A program made the translations under genes and the position numbers. A DNA stretch of 64,000 nucleotides from Rothia sp035916755 (GTDB taxonomy: Bacteria; Actinomycetota; Actinomycetes; Actinomycetales; Micrococcaceae). Positions 9,166-17,900 of this stretch are shown here, in pieces; position 1 is the stretch's first letter; the number at the start of each line of letters is the position of its first letter. A model generated the notes under the pieces. The model was not told the origin of the DNA. It was given only the letters and a program-made list of their open reading frames with translations, and ran no database searches. The stretch spans positions 186,001-250,000 of the forward strand of contig NZ_JAYWIX010000001.1 of assembly GCF_035916755.1 (NCBI RefSeq). The letters are read 5' to 3'.

Positions 9166-9663
9166 ATGCCTACTCTTCAAGAGCACAGCTACGTTGCGCC
9201 CCTGACTAAGAAGTTCAAGGTGTTTCTTTGCGGGGTCATAGTTTTTGTGCTGCTGAGTGTTGCACTGCCCATTATGATCTTTGGCCCCGTCGATAAGGAG
9301 GGAACCCACCAGGGGCTCCTCATTTCAGCGCTTGTAGGAGCTGCCGTAGCGCTGGTTATTATTCCGATGATCTTCAGCAGCACCCGCATTGACCTGCTCG
9401 ATACTTCCCTCAAAATCACCACCATGAAGTTCTTCTCGAAAGAGCTACCCTACAGTGAGATTGAGAAGGCAGAAGTGGGGCCAGAAACCGGTCTGGTGCA
9501 GGGCGCCGGTCTCAGAATCATGGGCGGAGGCAACACCGGCTACCTGACCGGAGGCCCCTCTGTAACCTTTACCCTGACCAACGGTAGCCGGGTGACGGCA
9601 TCCGCTACCAACCCCGAGCAGGTTGTTGCTGAGGTGAACTCCCGGCTGCGTTCAGCAGTGTAG
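9166..9663 (+). CDS. Membrane protein with a PH-like domain, unknown function
   Basis: About 165 aa. Two hydrophobic helices (about residues 20-42 and 50-70) are followed by a soluble beta-rich domain of about 90 aa. The pattern (hydrophobic hairpin, then STRIDLLDTSLKITTMKFF and ELPYSEIEKAEVG) resembles bacterial PH-domain membrane proteins. GTG 9157 is an alternative start; neither start has a clear Shine-Dalgarno. It converges on parC across the long hairpin repeat at 9714-9825. Function not known; the fold assignment is inferred from pattern only. Confidence 0.75.
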   Translation: MPTLQEHSYVAPLTKKFKVFLCGVIVFVLLSVALPIMIFGPVDKEGTHQGLLISALVGAAVALVIIPMIFSSTRIDLLDTSLKITTMKFFSKELPYSEIEKAEVGPETGLVQGAGLRIMGGGNTGYLTGGPSVTFTLTNGSRVTASATNPEQVVAEVNSRLRSAV

Positions 9664-9713
9664 CGGAATGCAACGTAGTGGAGGAAAGTAGCGGGCGCGC
9701 CCGTAACTGATTG

Positions 9714-9825
9714 CAGGGGAGGGAGTGTTGGTGTGCCTGCTGGCTCGGGGCTGGCGTGAATTGGGCGAGCGCCCCAGCGCGAGCCCAAGAGGGGCGGCAG
9801 GCACACCAACACTCCCTTTCCCCTG
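9714..9825. repeat. Long hairpin element (mosaic palindrome family, copy A)
   Basis: The arms 9720-9740 and 9797-9817 are perfectly complementary over 21 bp, extended by CAGGGG (9714-9719) with CCCCTG (9820-9825) around a 2-base bulge. The inside contains CGAGCGCCCCAGCGCGAG (9766-9783), whose complement recurs exactly in copy C at 45949-45966, and CTGCTGGCTCGG...CTGGCGTGAAT, shared with copies B and E. It lies between convergent genes. Confidence 0.85.
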
Positions 9826-9875
9826 GCGTTCCGCTGTTGCTATTTAAGTAAAGGTTCGCTCGCTACGTTCTTCCT

Positions 9876-12467
9876 TTAGAAGAGAGCATCTTCTTCTACC
9901 TCCACCGGCGCATCAGCTTCTACTTGAGCTTCAGGCTGGGCGGCGGGTTCTTCTGATACCGCTGATACAGGTGCGGGGGAGGTCAGCGCCTGGTAGTTGG
10001 GGCCAATTGCGTCGATGCCCTGGGCCAGGAGCACGCCGGATCCGTCGCGCGGGCCGAATTCGGTGGGTAGGGTGCGGGCAACACCGGCGGATGAGACTGC
10101 CTTGGCAGGGCCGATGCCCACCCAGGCGAGGGCGAGGGCGGTTTCTCCCTTGAGGAAGCGGTGGGCTCGCATGCCGCCGGTTGCGCGACCCTTTTGCGGG
10201 AATTCGGTGAGTGCGGTGACTTTGGCGGTGGCTCCGTCCTCGCCGCCATCGGTGATGGTGACGACCTGGGCGTCCATGCCGGGGGCGGTGACGCCGAAGG
10301 CGATGAGTTTGTCCTCGTCGGCTACCTTCATGCCGACCATGCCGCCGCCGGTGCGTCCTTGGGGGCGGACTTTGGCTGCGTCGAAGGTGAGGAGCTTTGC
10401 CTGTTCGGTGATGAAGGTGAGCAGGGCGTCGTTGGAGTCGCAGACGGCTACGCCGATGACGGCGTCCTTGGGCTTGAGCTTCATGATGTCGAACTCGGTG
10501 GCGTTGAGCGGGTAGTCGGGGTTGACCCGTTTGACGACGCCGCGTTCGGTGGCCAGGGCCAGAACGGCGTTGAGCGGGGCTAGGCCGACGAGCTTTTCGC
10601 CGCGGGCTAGGGTGATGGCGTCCGCTGCTTTGACGCCGCTGGTGAGCTGGGGGGCGCCCCCTGTCTCTTCGAGCACGGGTAGGTCAATGACGGGCACGCG
10701 GATGAGACGGCCGGCTGAGGTAACCGCGCCGATTTCGCCGCGGGCGCTGGTGGGCACGATGGAGAGGTAGGCGTCGTGTTTGATGCGTTTGCCGGGGTCG
10801 GGCAGGGAGGGGCGTTGGCCCTTGACGCCGCTGGTGCGCCCCAGCTGGCCCGATGTGGAGAGCAGTACCCAGCAGGGGTCGTCCGCGATTTCGAGGGAGA
10901 GGCCGGCTTCTTTCTTGGCCTTAGAAGCAGACGCCGAGAGGGCAGCAACCGCGTCTGCCAGCTCGTCCTTGGTGACGATTTTGGTGCGGCGGTCGGTGCC
11001 GTATTCGTCGGCGACCTGCTGTAGTTCTTCGGAGACGAGGGCGCGGAGTTTTACGTCGGAGCCGAGGATTTCTTCGAGGGAGGCGATTTCAGCCAGCAGG
11101 TCATCGCGTTCTGCTTCAAGCTCGATGCGGGAGTACTTGGTGAGCTGGCGTAGGCGCAGTTCGAGAATGTGGTTGGCCTGTACCTCGCTCAAATCGTATA
11201 TCTGCATGAGGCGTTCGCGAGCCTGGGCGGTTTCGTTGGAGGAACGGATAATCTGAATGACCTCGTCGATATCGACGATGGCTATCAGCAGGCCCTCGAC
11301 CAGGTGCAGGCGGTCGCGGCGCTTGCCTAGGCGATGGTTGGTGCGGCGGCGCACGACGTCCAGGCGGTGGTTGACATAGACGTGCAGCAGGTCGAGTAGG
11401 CCAAGGGTCTGGGGCTGGCCGTCCACTAGGGCCACGTTGTTAATGCCGAAGGAGTCTTCTAGCGGGGTGTGCTTGTAGAGGGCGGCGAGTACGGCCTTGG
11501 GGTTGAAGCCGTTTTTGATTTCTATGACCATGCGCAGACCGTTTTTGCGGTCGGTCAGGTCAACGACGTCTGAGATGCCCTGTAGCTTCTTGGAGTTGAC
11601 GCCGTCCTTGATTTTTTCGATGACCTTTTCGGGGCCAACCAGGTAGGGCAGTTCGGTGACCACAATGCCCTGTTTGCGGGCGGTGACCTGTTCGATGGAG
11701 ACCTTGGCGCGGGTCTTGAAGATGCCGCGCCCCTTTTCGTAGGCGTCCTTAATGCCGGAGGCGCCCACGATGGTGCCGCCGGAGGGTAAGTCGGGGCCGG
11801 GCACGAATTTCATGATGTCTTTGAGAGTGGCCTCGGGGTGATCGAGCAGATGGCGGGCTGCCGCGATGACCTCGCGCAGGTTGTGGGGGGCCATGTTGGT
11901 GGCCATGCCGACGGCGATGCCGGCTGAGCCGTTGACCAGCAGGTTGGGGTAGGCGGCGGGTAGGACGGCCGGCTGCATGAATTGGTTGTCGTAGTTGGGG
12001 ACGAAGTCCACGACGTCTTCGTCGAGGTTAGCGGTCATGGCGAGGGCCGCCGGTGCCATGCGGACCTCGGTGTAGCGGGAGGCTGCCGGGCCGTCGTCCA
12101 GTGAGCCGAAGTTACCGTGGCCGTCAACCACGGGCAGGCGCATAGAGAAGGGCTGAGCCAGGCGCACCATGGCGTCGTAGATGGCGCCGTCGCCGTGGGG
12201 GTGCAGCTTACCCATGACTTCGCCGATAACGCGGGCGCTCTTGACGTGGCCCCTGTCGGGGCGCAGGCCCATCTGCTGCATCATGTAGAGGATGCGGCGC
12301 TGCACGGGCTTGAGGCCGTCGCGGGCGTCGGGCAGGGCGCGGGAGTAGATGACCGAGTAGGAGTATTCCAGGAAGCTGGTTTCCATCTCGCTGGTCACAT
12401 CGATATCGACGATATTTTCGACGACGTCGGTGGGGTAGTCATCGTGTGCGGTGGTGCGGCGAGCCAT
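9876..12467 (-). CDS. parC: DNA topoisomerase IV / gyrase-type subunit A
   Basis: DNA-cleaving subunit of a type IIA topoisomerase, 863 aa. The breakage-reunion domain starts with YSVIYSRALPDARDGLKPVQRR; the quinolone-resistance region HPHGDGAIYDAMVRLAQPF and catalytic Tyr in AASRYTEVRM are intact. A coiled-coil arm with DLSEVQANHILELRLRQL follows, then the C-terminal beta-pinwheel. The C-terminus ends in an acidic, Ala/Glu/Val-rich tail. Pairs with the B subunit at the left edge. The Gly/Asp/Ala region shows no obvious resistance substitution, but I cannot compare to a wild-type. Confidence 0.93.
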   Translation of the reverse strand: MARRTTAHDDYPTDVVENIVDIDVTSEMETSFLEYSYSVIYSRALPDARDGLKPVQRRILYMMQQMGLRPDRGHVKSARVIGEVMGKLHPHGDGAIYDAMVRLAQPFSMRLPVVDGHGNFGSLDDGPAASRYTEVRMAPAALAMTANLDEDVVDFVPNYDNQFMQPAVLPAAYPNLLVNGSAGIAVGMATNMAPHNLREVIAAARHLLDHPEATLKDIMKFVPGPDLPSGGTIVGASGIKDAYEKGRGIFKTRAKVSIEQVTARKQGIVVTELPYLVGPEKVIEKIKDGVNSKKLQGISDVVDLTDRKNGLRMVIEIKNGFNPKAVLAALYKHTPLEDSFGINNVALVDGQPQTLGLLDLLHVYVNHRLDVVRRRTNHRLGKRRDRLHLVEGLLIAIVDIDEVIQIIRSSNETAQARERLMQIYDLSEVQANHILELRLRQLTKYSRIELEAERDDLLAEIASLEEILGSDVKLRALVSEELQQVADEYGTDRRTKIVTKDELADAVAALSASASKAKKEAGLSLEIADDPCWVLLSTSGQLGRTSGVKGQRPSLPDPGKRIKHDAYLSIVPTSARGEIGAVTSAGRLIRVPVIDLPVLEETGGAPQLTSGVKAADAITLARGEKLVGLAPLNAVLALATERGVVKRVNPDYPLNATEFDIMKLKPKDAVIGVAVCDSNDALLTFITEQAKLLTFDAAKVRPQGRTGGGMVGMKVADEDKLIAFGVTAPGMDAQVVTITDGGEDGATAKVTALTEFPQKGRATGGMRAHRFLKGETALALAWVGIGPAKAVSSAGVARTLPTEFGPRDGSGVLLAQGIDAIGPNYQALTSPAPVSAVSEEPAAQPEAQVEADAPVEVEEDALF

Positions 12468-12593
12468 GGGAACCTCAAAGCAAATAGACGGTGAAGGTAT
12501 TGCCCCACCAGTTTACCGTGTTCCCCGCAAGTGCCCCAGAAAAGCCGAACCTACCAGCCTCTCACACAGAGACAGGATGAGCCGAATTCTGTT

Positions 12594-12941
12594 CTACGAC
12601 CTTTTTCGGCCCAACCGGTATCGACTAGCCTTGGACCAGCCACGTTTAGACCCTACCTGCTTGCTGGGTGCCGTAGGCCTACGCATTAGGGTTACGCCCT
12701 CAAAATCAACGGGATCCCACTGATGCCGGTGTACTTTGAAATCTAGGCCCTGCTCTGTGTTGGTAGAGAAGACCATAAGTGCCCGACCAGACTGTACCGA
12801 AGAAACAATACGCTCCCACAAGTGCTCGCGTACTCGGGCACTGACCTTGCCAACATAGACCCCCGAACTGATTTCTAAAAGCCAGCGGGTCAAATCACCG
12901 CGTAGAGCAGGCGGACAGTTTGAGAGGATAACAACAATCAT
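12594..12941 (-). CDS. cas2: CRISPR-associated endonuclease Cas2, type I-E
   Basis: Cas2e pairs with Cas1 in spacer acquisition. The 115-aa protein begins MIVVILSNCPPALRGDLTRW and continues LLEISSGVYVGKVSARVREH and LWERIV, the hallmark of Cas2e, and ends with the basic GWSKAS...R tail common in actinobacterial Cas2e, so it appears full length. Start ATG 12941 is preceded by GGAGGAAG. There is no cas1, cas3 or Cascade gene beside it: parC is on the left, the array and a membrane protein on the right. It is transcribed away from the array, not towards it as is usual. Probably a leftover of a type I-E locus; whether it is functional is unknown. Confidence 0.93.
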   Translation of the reverse strand: MIVVILSNCPPALRGDLTRWLLEISSGVYVGKVSARVREHLWERIVSSVQSGRALMVFSTNTEQGLDFKVHRHQWDPVDFEGVTLMRRPTAPSKQVGSKRGWSKASRYRLGRKRS

Positions 12942-12984
12942 GCTTCCTCCCCATAATTTCTCCTGCTTTCTATCGTTTCTTCGC

Positions 12985-13257
12985 GATCTCCCCAGAGGGC
13001 GGGGATGAGCCGGCTCTATCCTCATACATGCATCAGGCGTGCGAGTGCTCCCCGCGTAGACGGGGATGAGCCGACCTCAGCCGGTGGACAGCTGACCGTG
13101 GCCGTGTGCTCCCCGCGTAGACGGGGATGAGCCGGAAACCCCCGTGAATCAGAACAGAAAAACCCTGTGCTCCCCGCGTAGACGGGGATGAGCAAGAACG
13201 TGAATCCTACCTACGGTTTATCTCAAGAGTGCTGCCCGCGTGGACTGGGAAAGCCAG
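12985..13257 (+). CRISPR. Short type I-E CRISPR array, 3 good and 2 degenerate repeats
   Basis: Three near-identical 29-base repeats (13045-13073, 13106-13134, 13167-13195) begin GTGCTCCCCGCGTAGACGGG and end GATGAGCCG; the third ends AGCAA. A degenerate repeat lies on the left (about 12985-13012, one base shorter) and another on the right (13229-13257, several substitutions). Spacers are 32, 32, 32 and 33 bases, the type I-E size. The repeat orientation puts the leader on the left, in the 43 bases next to cas2. Degeneration at both ends and the lack of effector genes suggest a decaying array. Confidence 0.93.
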
Positions 13258-13274
13258 TAAGCAGGCTGGTCAGC

Positions 13275-14048
13275 CTAGCGGGTGCGGGCAGGGGCAAAAA
13301 GCCCGTAGATTCCCAGTGCCCCCAGTGCTAGGAGGGCTATACCGAATGGAATGAAGGTAGGGGAGCTGTCGTAGCCTGCGATCATGAAGGTATCAGCCAG
13401 GCCCATGCCCATGTGCCAGCCCCAACCCAAGGACAGCAGAAAACAGATTGCAGATAGGGCAAAAGAGCAAAATCCCACAGCCCGCAAGGTGCTATAGGAG
13501 GCCATGCCCCGCAGCCACTCATGCACATTGGGTAGGGCCACTAGTAGCAGTGCGACGATAAGACCCCACACCAGTATTACCGTGAGGCTGAACTCTCCAG
13601 CCTGCCCTAAGATGCTATAAATTTCGCTGAGCTGGTAGCCAGGAGCAGCTGTTAAAGGGTTCCACCAAAAGACATGTAGCCCGTAGTAAATTGCTAGAAG
13701 CAGCCCCAAGGCGCAAAAGGTAAGAGGTAGACGGACGCCTGGGGTGGGCTTTACCTGCAACCTGCTAGTTGCTGTGTGAGCAGCGGGCCAATCGCGCAGT
13801 ATTTCGGTCAGACCCACACCTAGTAGGGCGGCTAGGCCGGTGAAGAAAGCAACCACTATGAGAACTGTTAGCCCCTTTGCTAGGGATTCAAACTGAGTCC
13901 ACTCTCCCAGAGGAGATATGAAGGACAGTGACATAATCGTTGCAAAGGTGAGAGCGCTACCGATAAGAAGCCAGCGGAAGGCTAGGTTGAGCGAGGTCGC
14001 CATCGACCTAGGCCCTGCTTGGCGCGAGGGCGTAGAAGAAAACATCAT
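13275..14048 (-). CDS. Multi-pass membrane protein, unknown function
   Basis: 257 aa with about six or seven hydrophobic segments spaced through the sequence (first at residues 25-48), a short basic N-terminus and an Arg-ending C-terminus. I see no recognisable motif. GC and codon use are slightly less biased than in the housekeeping neighbours. It ends 17 bases from the last degenerate CRISPR repeat. It could be an uncharacterised DUF2975-like integral membrane protein (length and topology suit it), but that is a guess. Confidence 0.7.
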   Translation of the reverse strand: MMFSSTPSRQAGPRSMATSLNLAFRWLLIGSALTFATIMSLSFISPLGEWTQFESLAKGLTVLIVVAFFTGLAALLGVGLTEILRDWPAAHTATSRLQVKPTPGVRLPLTFCALGLLLAIYYGLHVFWWNPLTAAPGYQLSEIYSILGQAGEFSLTVILVWGLIVALLLVALPNVHEWLRGMASYSTLRAVGFCSFALSAICFLLSLGWGWHMGMGLADTFMIAGYDSSPTFIPFGIALLALGALGIYGLFAPARTR

Positions 14049-14339
14049 GCCCCTATTCTGGCACGAGAGCGCAACATAATAAGAGCATATTTTTCTTGCG
14101 AAAGCCGAAAATTCGCGCCCCAGTTGGGGTGCCCGTCCGTCCTTGCCCTAGGGAGGATGAAACATTTGCTTACGAACCGTCTTCAAAATATGTGAACAAC
14201 GTGATACGCGGTACACTAAAAAGCAGTGGCCTCGTGCCCACCGGCTCAACAGCGAGCATCACACACCCGTCGCGCAGACGCGATGGTGCCCACCGGCGCA
14301 CGAGCCAATCGCAAGACAGTGTCGAGAGGAGTCCCACAT

Positions 14340-17024
14340 ATGAGCACTGTGGATAGCTTCGGTTCAAAGGGCGTACTTTCCGTCAACGGAACCGACTATG
14401 AAATTTTCCGTCTAAAGGCAGTAGAAGGCTCACAGAAGCTGCCTTACTCCCTGAAGGTTCTACTCGAAAACCTTCTGCGCACCGAAGACGGTGCCAACAT
14501 CACCGAAGGCCACATCAAGGCACTCGCCAACTGGGATCCCTCAGCGGAACCCGACACCGAAATCCAGTTCACCCCCGCCCGCGTCATCATGCAGGACTTC
14601 ACCGGCGTACCCTGTGTTGTTGACCTTGCCACCATGCGCGAGGCTGTAAAGGAATTGGGCGGCGACCCCTCCAAGATCAACCCCCTGGCGCCTGCCGAAC
14701 TGGTCATCGACCACTCCGTGCAGATTGATACCTTCGGCACCGCCGACGCGATCACGCGCAACATGGACATCGAATACCAGCGCAACGGCGAACGCTACAA
14801 GTTCCTGCGCTGGGGTCAGACCGCCTTCGACGACTTCAAGGTCGTTCCCCCGGGTATGGGTATCGTGCACCAGGTCAACATCGAATACCTGGCCCGCACC
14901 ATCATGGCCCGCGAAGTCGGCGGCGTACTGCGCGCCTACCCCGATACCGTCGTAGGTACCGACTCCCACACCACCATGGTCAACGGCCTGGGCGTACTCG
15001 GCTGGGGCGTTGGCGGCATCGAAGCTGAAGCAGCAATGCTGGGCCAGCCCGTCTCAATGCTGATTCCCCGCGTCGTCGGCTTCAAGCTCACGGGCTCCAT
15101 CCCCTCCGGCGCCACCGCAACCGACGTCGTCCTTACCATCACCGAGATGCTGCGCGAACACGGCGTTGTCGGTAAGTTCGTTGAATTCTACGGTGAAGGC
15201 GTAGGCCAGGTGCCCCTGGCAAACCGTGCAACCATCGGTAACATGAGCCCCGAATTCGGCTCCACCGCCGCTATGTTCCCCATCGACGAGAAGACCCTCG
15301 AGTACCTGCGTCTGACCGGCCGCAGCGAAGAGCAGGTCGCCCTGGTCGAGGCCTACACCAAGGAACAGGGCCTCTGGCACGACCCCTCTGTCGATGTCGA
15401 ATACTCCGAGTACCTGGAACTGGATCTCTCCACCGTGGTCCCCTCCATCGCAGGCCCCAAGCGTCCCCAGGACCGCATCCTGCTCTCAGAGTCCAAGAGC
15501 CAGTTCGAATCAGACATCAAGAACTACGCCAAGGACGGCGAAACCGACAAATCAGCCCAGGTCTCCATGGCAGACGGTCGCGAGTTCGAGCTCAAGAACG
15601 GTGCAGTGTCAATCGCCTCGATTACCTCCTGCACCAACACCTCAAACCCCTCGGTCATGATGGCAGCAGGCGTGCTCGCCCGCAACGCCGCAGCCAAGGG
15701 CCTGACCGCTAAGCCCTGGGTTAAGACCTCCATCGCCCCCGGCTCAAAGGTCGTCACCGACTACTACGAGAAGGCAGGTCTGCTGCCTGACCTCGAGAAG
15801 CTCGGCTTCTACGTCGTCGGCTACGGTTGCGCCACCTGTATCGGTAACTCCGGCCCCCTGGAGCCCGAAATCTCAGAGGCTATCCAGAGCGAAGACCTCT
15901 CCGTTACTGCGGTTCTCTCGGGTAACCGTAACTTCGAAGGCCGTATCTCACCGGACGTCAAGATGAACTACCTGGCTTCACCGCCGCTGGTCATCGCCTA
16001 CGCCCTGGCCGGTACCATGGACTTCGACTTCGAGAAGGACGCCCTGGGCACCGACGCCGACGGCAAGGACGTCTACCTCAAGGACATCTGGCCCGACCCC
16101 GCAGAAGTACAGAAGATTATCGACGAATCAGTCGATACCGACATGTACACCAAGGAATACGGCACCATCTTCGACGGGGACGAGCGCTGGCAGGCCCTGG
16201 AGACCCCCACCGGCTCCACCTTCGAGTGGGACGACAAGTCCACCTACGTGCGCAAGCCCCCTTACTTCGAGGGCATGACCATGGAAACCACCCCCGTTGA
16301 GGACATCAAGGGCGCCCGCGTGCTGCTTAAACTGGGCGACTCGGTTACCACCGACCACATCTCACCGGCCGGTTCCTTCAAGTCAGACACCCCCGCAGGT
16401 AAGTACCTGATTGAAAACGGTGTTGAGCGCAAGGACTTCAACTCCTATGGCTCCCGCCGCGGCAACCACGAAGTCATGATTCGCGGTACCTTCGCCAACA
16501 TCCGCATCAAGAACCAGCTTCTGGACGGCGTTGAAGGCGGCTTCACCCGCGACTTCACCCAGGGCGGTGAACAGTCCACCGTCTACGATGCATCCATGAA
16601 CTACCAGGCTGCCGGCATCCCGCTGGTAGTTCTGGGCGGTAAGGAATACGGCACCGGTTCATCCCGTGACTGGGCTGCTAAGGGCACCACCCTGCTGGGC
16701 GTCAAGGCAGTTATCGCTGAATCCTTCGAGCGTATCCACCGTTCAAACCTGATCGGTATGGGCGTTGTACCCCTGCAGTTCCCCGCCGGTGAATCTCACG
16801 AATCACTCGGCCTGACCGGTACCGAAACTTTCGATATCACCGGCCTGACCGAACTGAACGAGGGCACCACCCCCAAGACCCTCAAGGTCACCGCCACCGC
16901 TGAAGACGGCAAGGTCACCGAGTTCGACGCTGTAGTTCGCATCGACACCCCCGGTGAAGCCGACTACTACCGCAATGGCGGTATCCTGCAGTACGTCCTG
17001 CGTAACCTGGTCCGCGGCTCCTAA
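14340..17024 (+). CDS. acnA: Aconitate hydratase A
   Basis: Iron-sulfur enzyme isomerising citrate to isocitrate in the TCA cycle, 894 aa. The 4Fe-4S ligands are visible in SITSCTNTSNPS and GCATCIGNSG (CxxC); the C-terminal swivel domain has GSSRDWAAKGTTLLGVKAV. The N-terminus MSTVDSFGSKGVLSVNGTDY fits actinobacterial AcnA. ATG 14340 is preceded by GAGAGGAG; an earlier in-frame ATG at 14226 would add a non-conserved stretch and was rejected. The 290-base gap upstream has a TACACT -10-like box at 14212-14217 and two copies of GTGCCCACCGGC (14234, 14286), which could be regulator sites. Confidence 0.96.
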   Translation: MSTVDSFGSKGVLSVNGTDYEIFRLKAVEGSQKLPYSLKVLLENLLRTEDGANITEGHIKALANWDPSAEPDTEIQFTPARVIMQDFTGVPCVVDLATMREAVKELGGDPSKINPLAPAELVIDHSVQIDTFGTADAITRNMDIEYQRNGERYKFLRWGQTAFDDFKVVPPGMGIVHQVNIEYLARTIMAREVGGVLRAYPDTVVGTDSHTTMVNGLGVLGWGVGGIEAEAAMLGQPVSMLIPRVVGFKLTGSIPSGATATDVVLTITEMLREHGVVGKFVEFYGEGVGQVPLANRATIGNMSPEFGSTAAMFPIDEKTLEYLRLTGRSEEQVALVEAYTKEQGLWHDPSVDVEYSEYLELDLSTVVPSIAGPKRPQDRILLSESKSQFESDIKNYAKDGETDKSAQVSMADGREFELKNGAVSIASITSCTNTSNPSVMMAAGVLARNAAAKGLTAKPWVKTSIAPGSKVVTDYYEKAGLLPDLEKLGFYVVGYGCATCIGNSGPLEPEISEAIQSEDLSVTAVLSGNRNFEGRISPDVKMNYLASPPLVIAYALAGTMDFDFEKDALGTDADGKDVYLKDIWPDPAEVQKIIDESVDTDMYTKEYGTIFDGDERWQALETPTGSTFEWDDKSTYVRKPPYFEGMTMETTPVEDIKGARVLLKLGDSVTTDHISPAGSFKSDTPAGKYLIENGVERKDFNSYGSRRGNHEVMIRGTFANIRIKNQLLDGVEGGFTRDFTQGGEQSTVYDASMNYQAAGIPLVVLGGKEYGTGSSRDWAAKGTTLLGVKAVIAESFERIHRSNLIGMGVVPLQFPAGESHESLGLTGTETFDITGLTELNEGTTPKTLKVTATAEDGKVTEFDAVVRIDTPGEADYYRNGGILQYVLRNLVRGS

Positions 17025-17048
17025 GTTCTAGAGCGATAACGGGTTCAC

Positions 17049-17091
17049 GGTCTGTGGCTCCCACTTTTCAGTGTGGGCCACAGACCTTTTT
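17049..17091 (+). terminator. acnA rho-independent terminator
   Basis: GGTCTGTGGC-t-CCCAC and GTG-T-GGG-CCACAGACC form a long stem (17049-17086) around TTTTCA, followed by TTTTTGTTTG. Confidence 0.9.
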
Positions 17092-17110
17092 GTTTGTTTT
17101 CTATAGAGTT

Positions 17111-17173
17111 GGGACCAGATGAGTGTTCAAAGTATCTGTGGGCAATGAGGATTTGGGGAGGAATCTGGTCCCT
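17111..17173. repeat. 63-bp dispersed repeat with inverted ends, copy 1
   Basis: Begins GGGACCAGAT and ends ATCTGGTCCCT. The reverse complement of 60087-60149 matches at 48 of 63 positions, best in the last 25 bases (GATTTsGGGAGGAATCTGGTC). It lies between the acnA terminator and the end of mug. Confidence 0.8.
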
Positions 17174-17199
17174 TGTGTGTGGCGGCAAGGACGGGGTGG

Positions 17200-17823
17200 C
17201 TAGGTGAGTGGCTGTGTGGAGTCCCAGACCTGCCGCCACTTATCAGCTAGGGAATCAATATTTTCGTGGGCATTCAAACCGCTTGGCTGAGGCACGACCC
17301 AGAGCTGGCTCGCCGGGTTCCACCCCTCAATCTGGGAGGTGTCTTGTCGCCCCAGCTGAGCCTTTCTGTCGCCGAAGGCTGTTCGATAGGCTGTGATGCC
17401 CGCAATCGCTACAGCCTGCGGTCTATAGACCTGAGTGAGGGCAACTAGCCGGGGGAGGGCGTCCTTCAGCTCCTGGGCTGTGAGCTCGTCAGCCCGTGCC
17501 GTTGCCCGGTCAACCAGGTTGGTTATGCCGATACCCAGGCTGGCTAGCTGTTCCTCAACCTCGTCGCTCAAGCCGCGTGAAGCGTCAACCCTGGGGGTAA
17601 CGATGCCTGCCCTATCAAGCGATGGCCAGAAGCGGTTACCGGGAAAAGCGAAGGGGGCGTTGACGGCGGACGTCCACAGCCCGGGGTTGATACCCACGAT
17701 CAGCAGACGGAGGGCAGTGCCAGCCGCAGGCAGCCGGTCGTCAAGGGTGCCGTTAACGAAGTCTTGAAGCTGCTCCCGAGTGGGACGCTGGTCGTCCAGC
17801 GGGGAGGGATGAAGAGTGCTCAT
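17200..17823 (-). CDS. mug: G/U(T) mismatch-specific DNA glycosylase
   Basis: Family-2 uracil-DNA glycosylase that removes U or T opposite G; acts in base-excision repair. The 207-aa protein has the active-site motif LLIVGINPGLWTSAV (Asn of GINPG activates water) and FAFPGNRFWPSL, plus the C-terminal VVPQPSGLNAHE equivalent of the usual lesion-recognition NPSGLNA loop. Start ATG 17823; a hairpin and the symporter gene lie just upstream on the same strand. Confidence 0.92.
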   Translation of the reverse strand: MSTLHPSPLDDQRPTREQLQDFVNGTLDDRLPAAGTALRLLIVGINPGLWTSAVNAPFAFPGNRFWPSLDRAGIVTPRVDASRGLSDEVEEQLASLGIGITNLVDRATARADELTAQELKDALPRLVALTQVYRPQAVAIAGITAYRTAFGDRKAQLGRQDTSQIEGWNPASQLWVVPQPSGLNAHENIDSLADKWRQVWDSTQPLT

Positions 17824-17844
17824 GACCCCACCCTACACGCAGAA

Positions 17845-17877
17845 GTGCCCCACACAGCCTAGGGCGGTGCGGGGCAC
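17845..17877 (-). terminator. Hairpin between the AGCS symporter and mug
   Basis: GTGCCCC (17845-17851) pairs with GGGGCAC (17871-17877). It follows the symporter stop codon on the minus strand; no U-tract, so weak evidence. Confidence 0.4.
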
Positions 17878-17900
17878 GTGATGCTAGAGCGTAGAGACGG

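Noticed and set aside
12675..12970. A full rnpB gene overlapping cas2
   Set aside because: The Cas2 protein is intact here and the conserved rnpB core motifs are not seen; only the short end resembles rnpB.
14226..14339. Longer N-terminus for aconitase
   Set aside because: Non-conserved residues, no Shine-Dalgarno, and ATG 14340 has GAGAGGAG.
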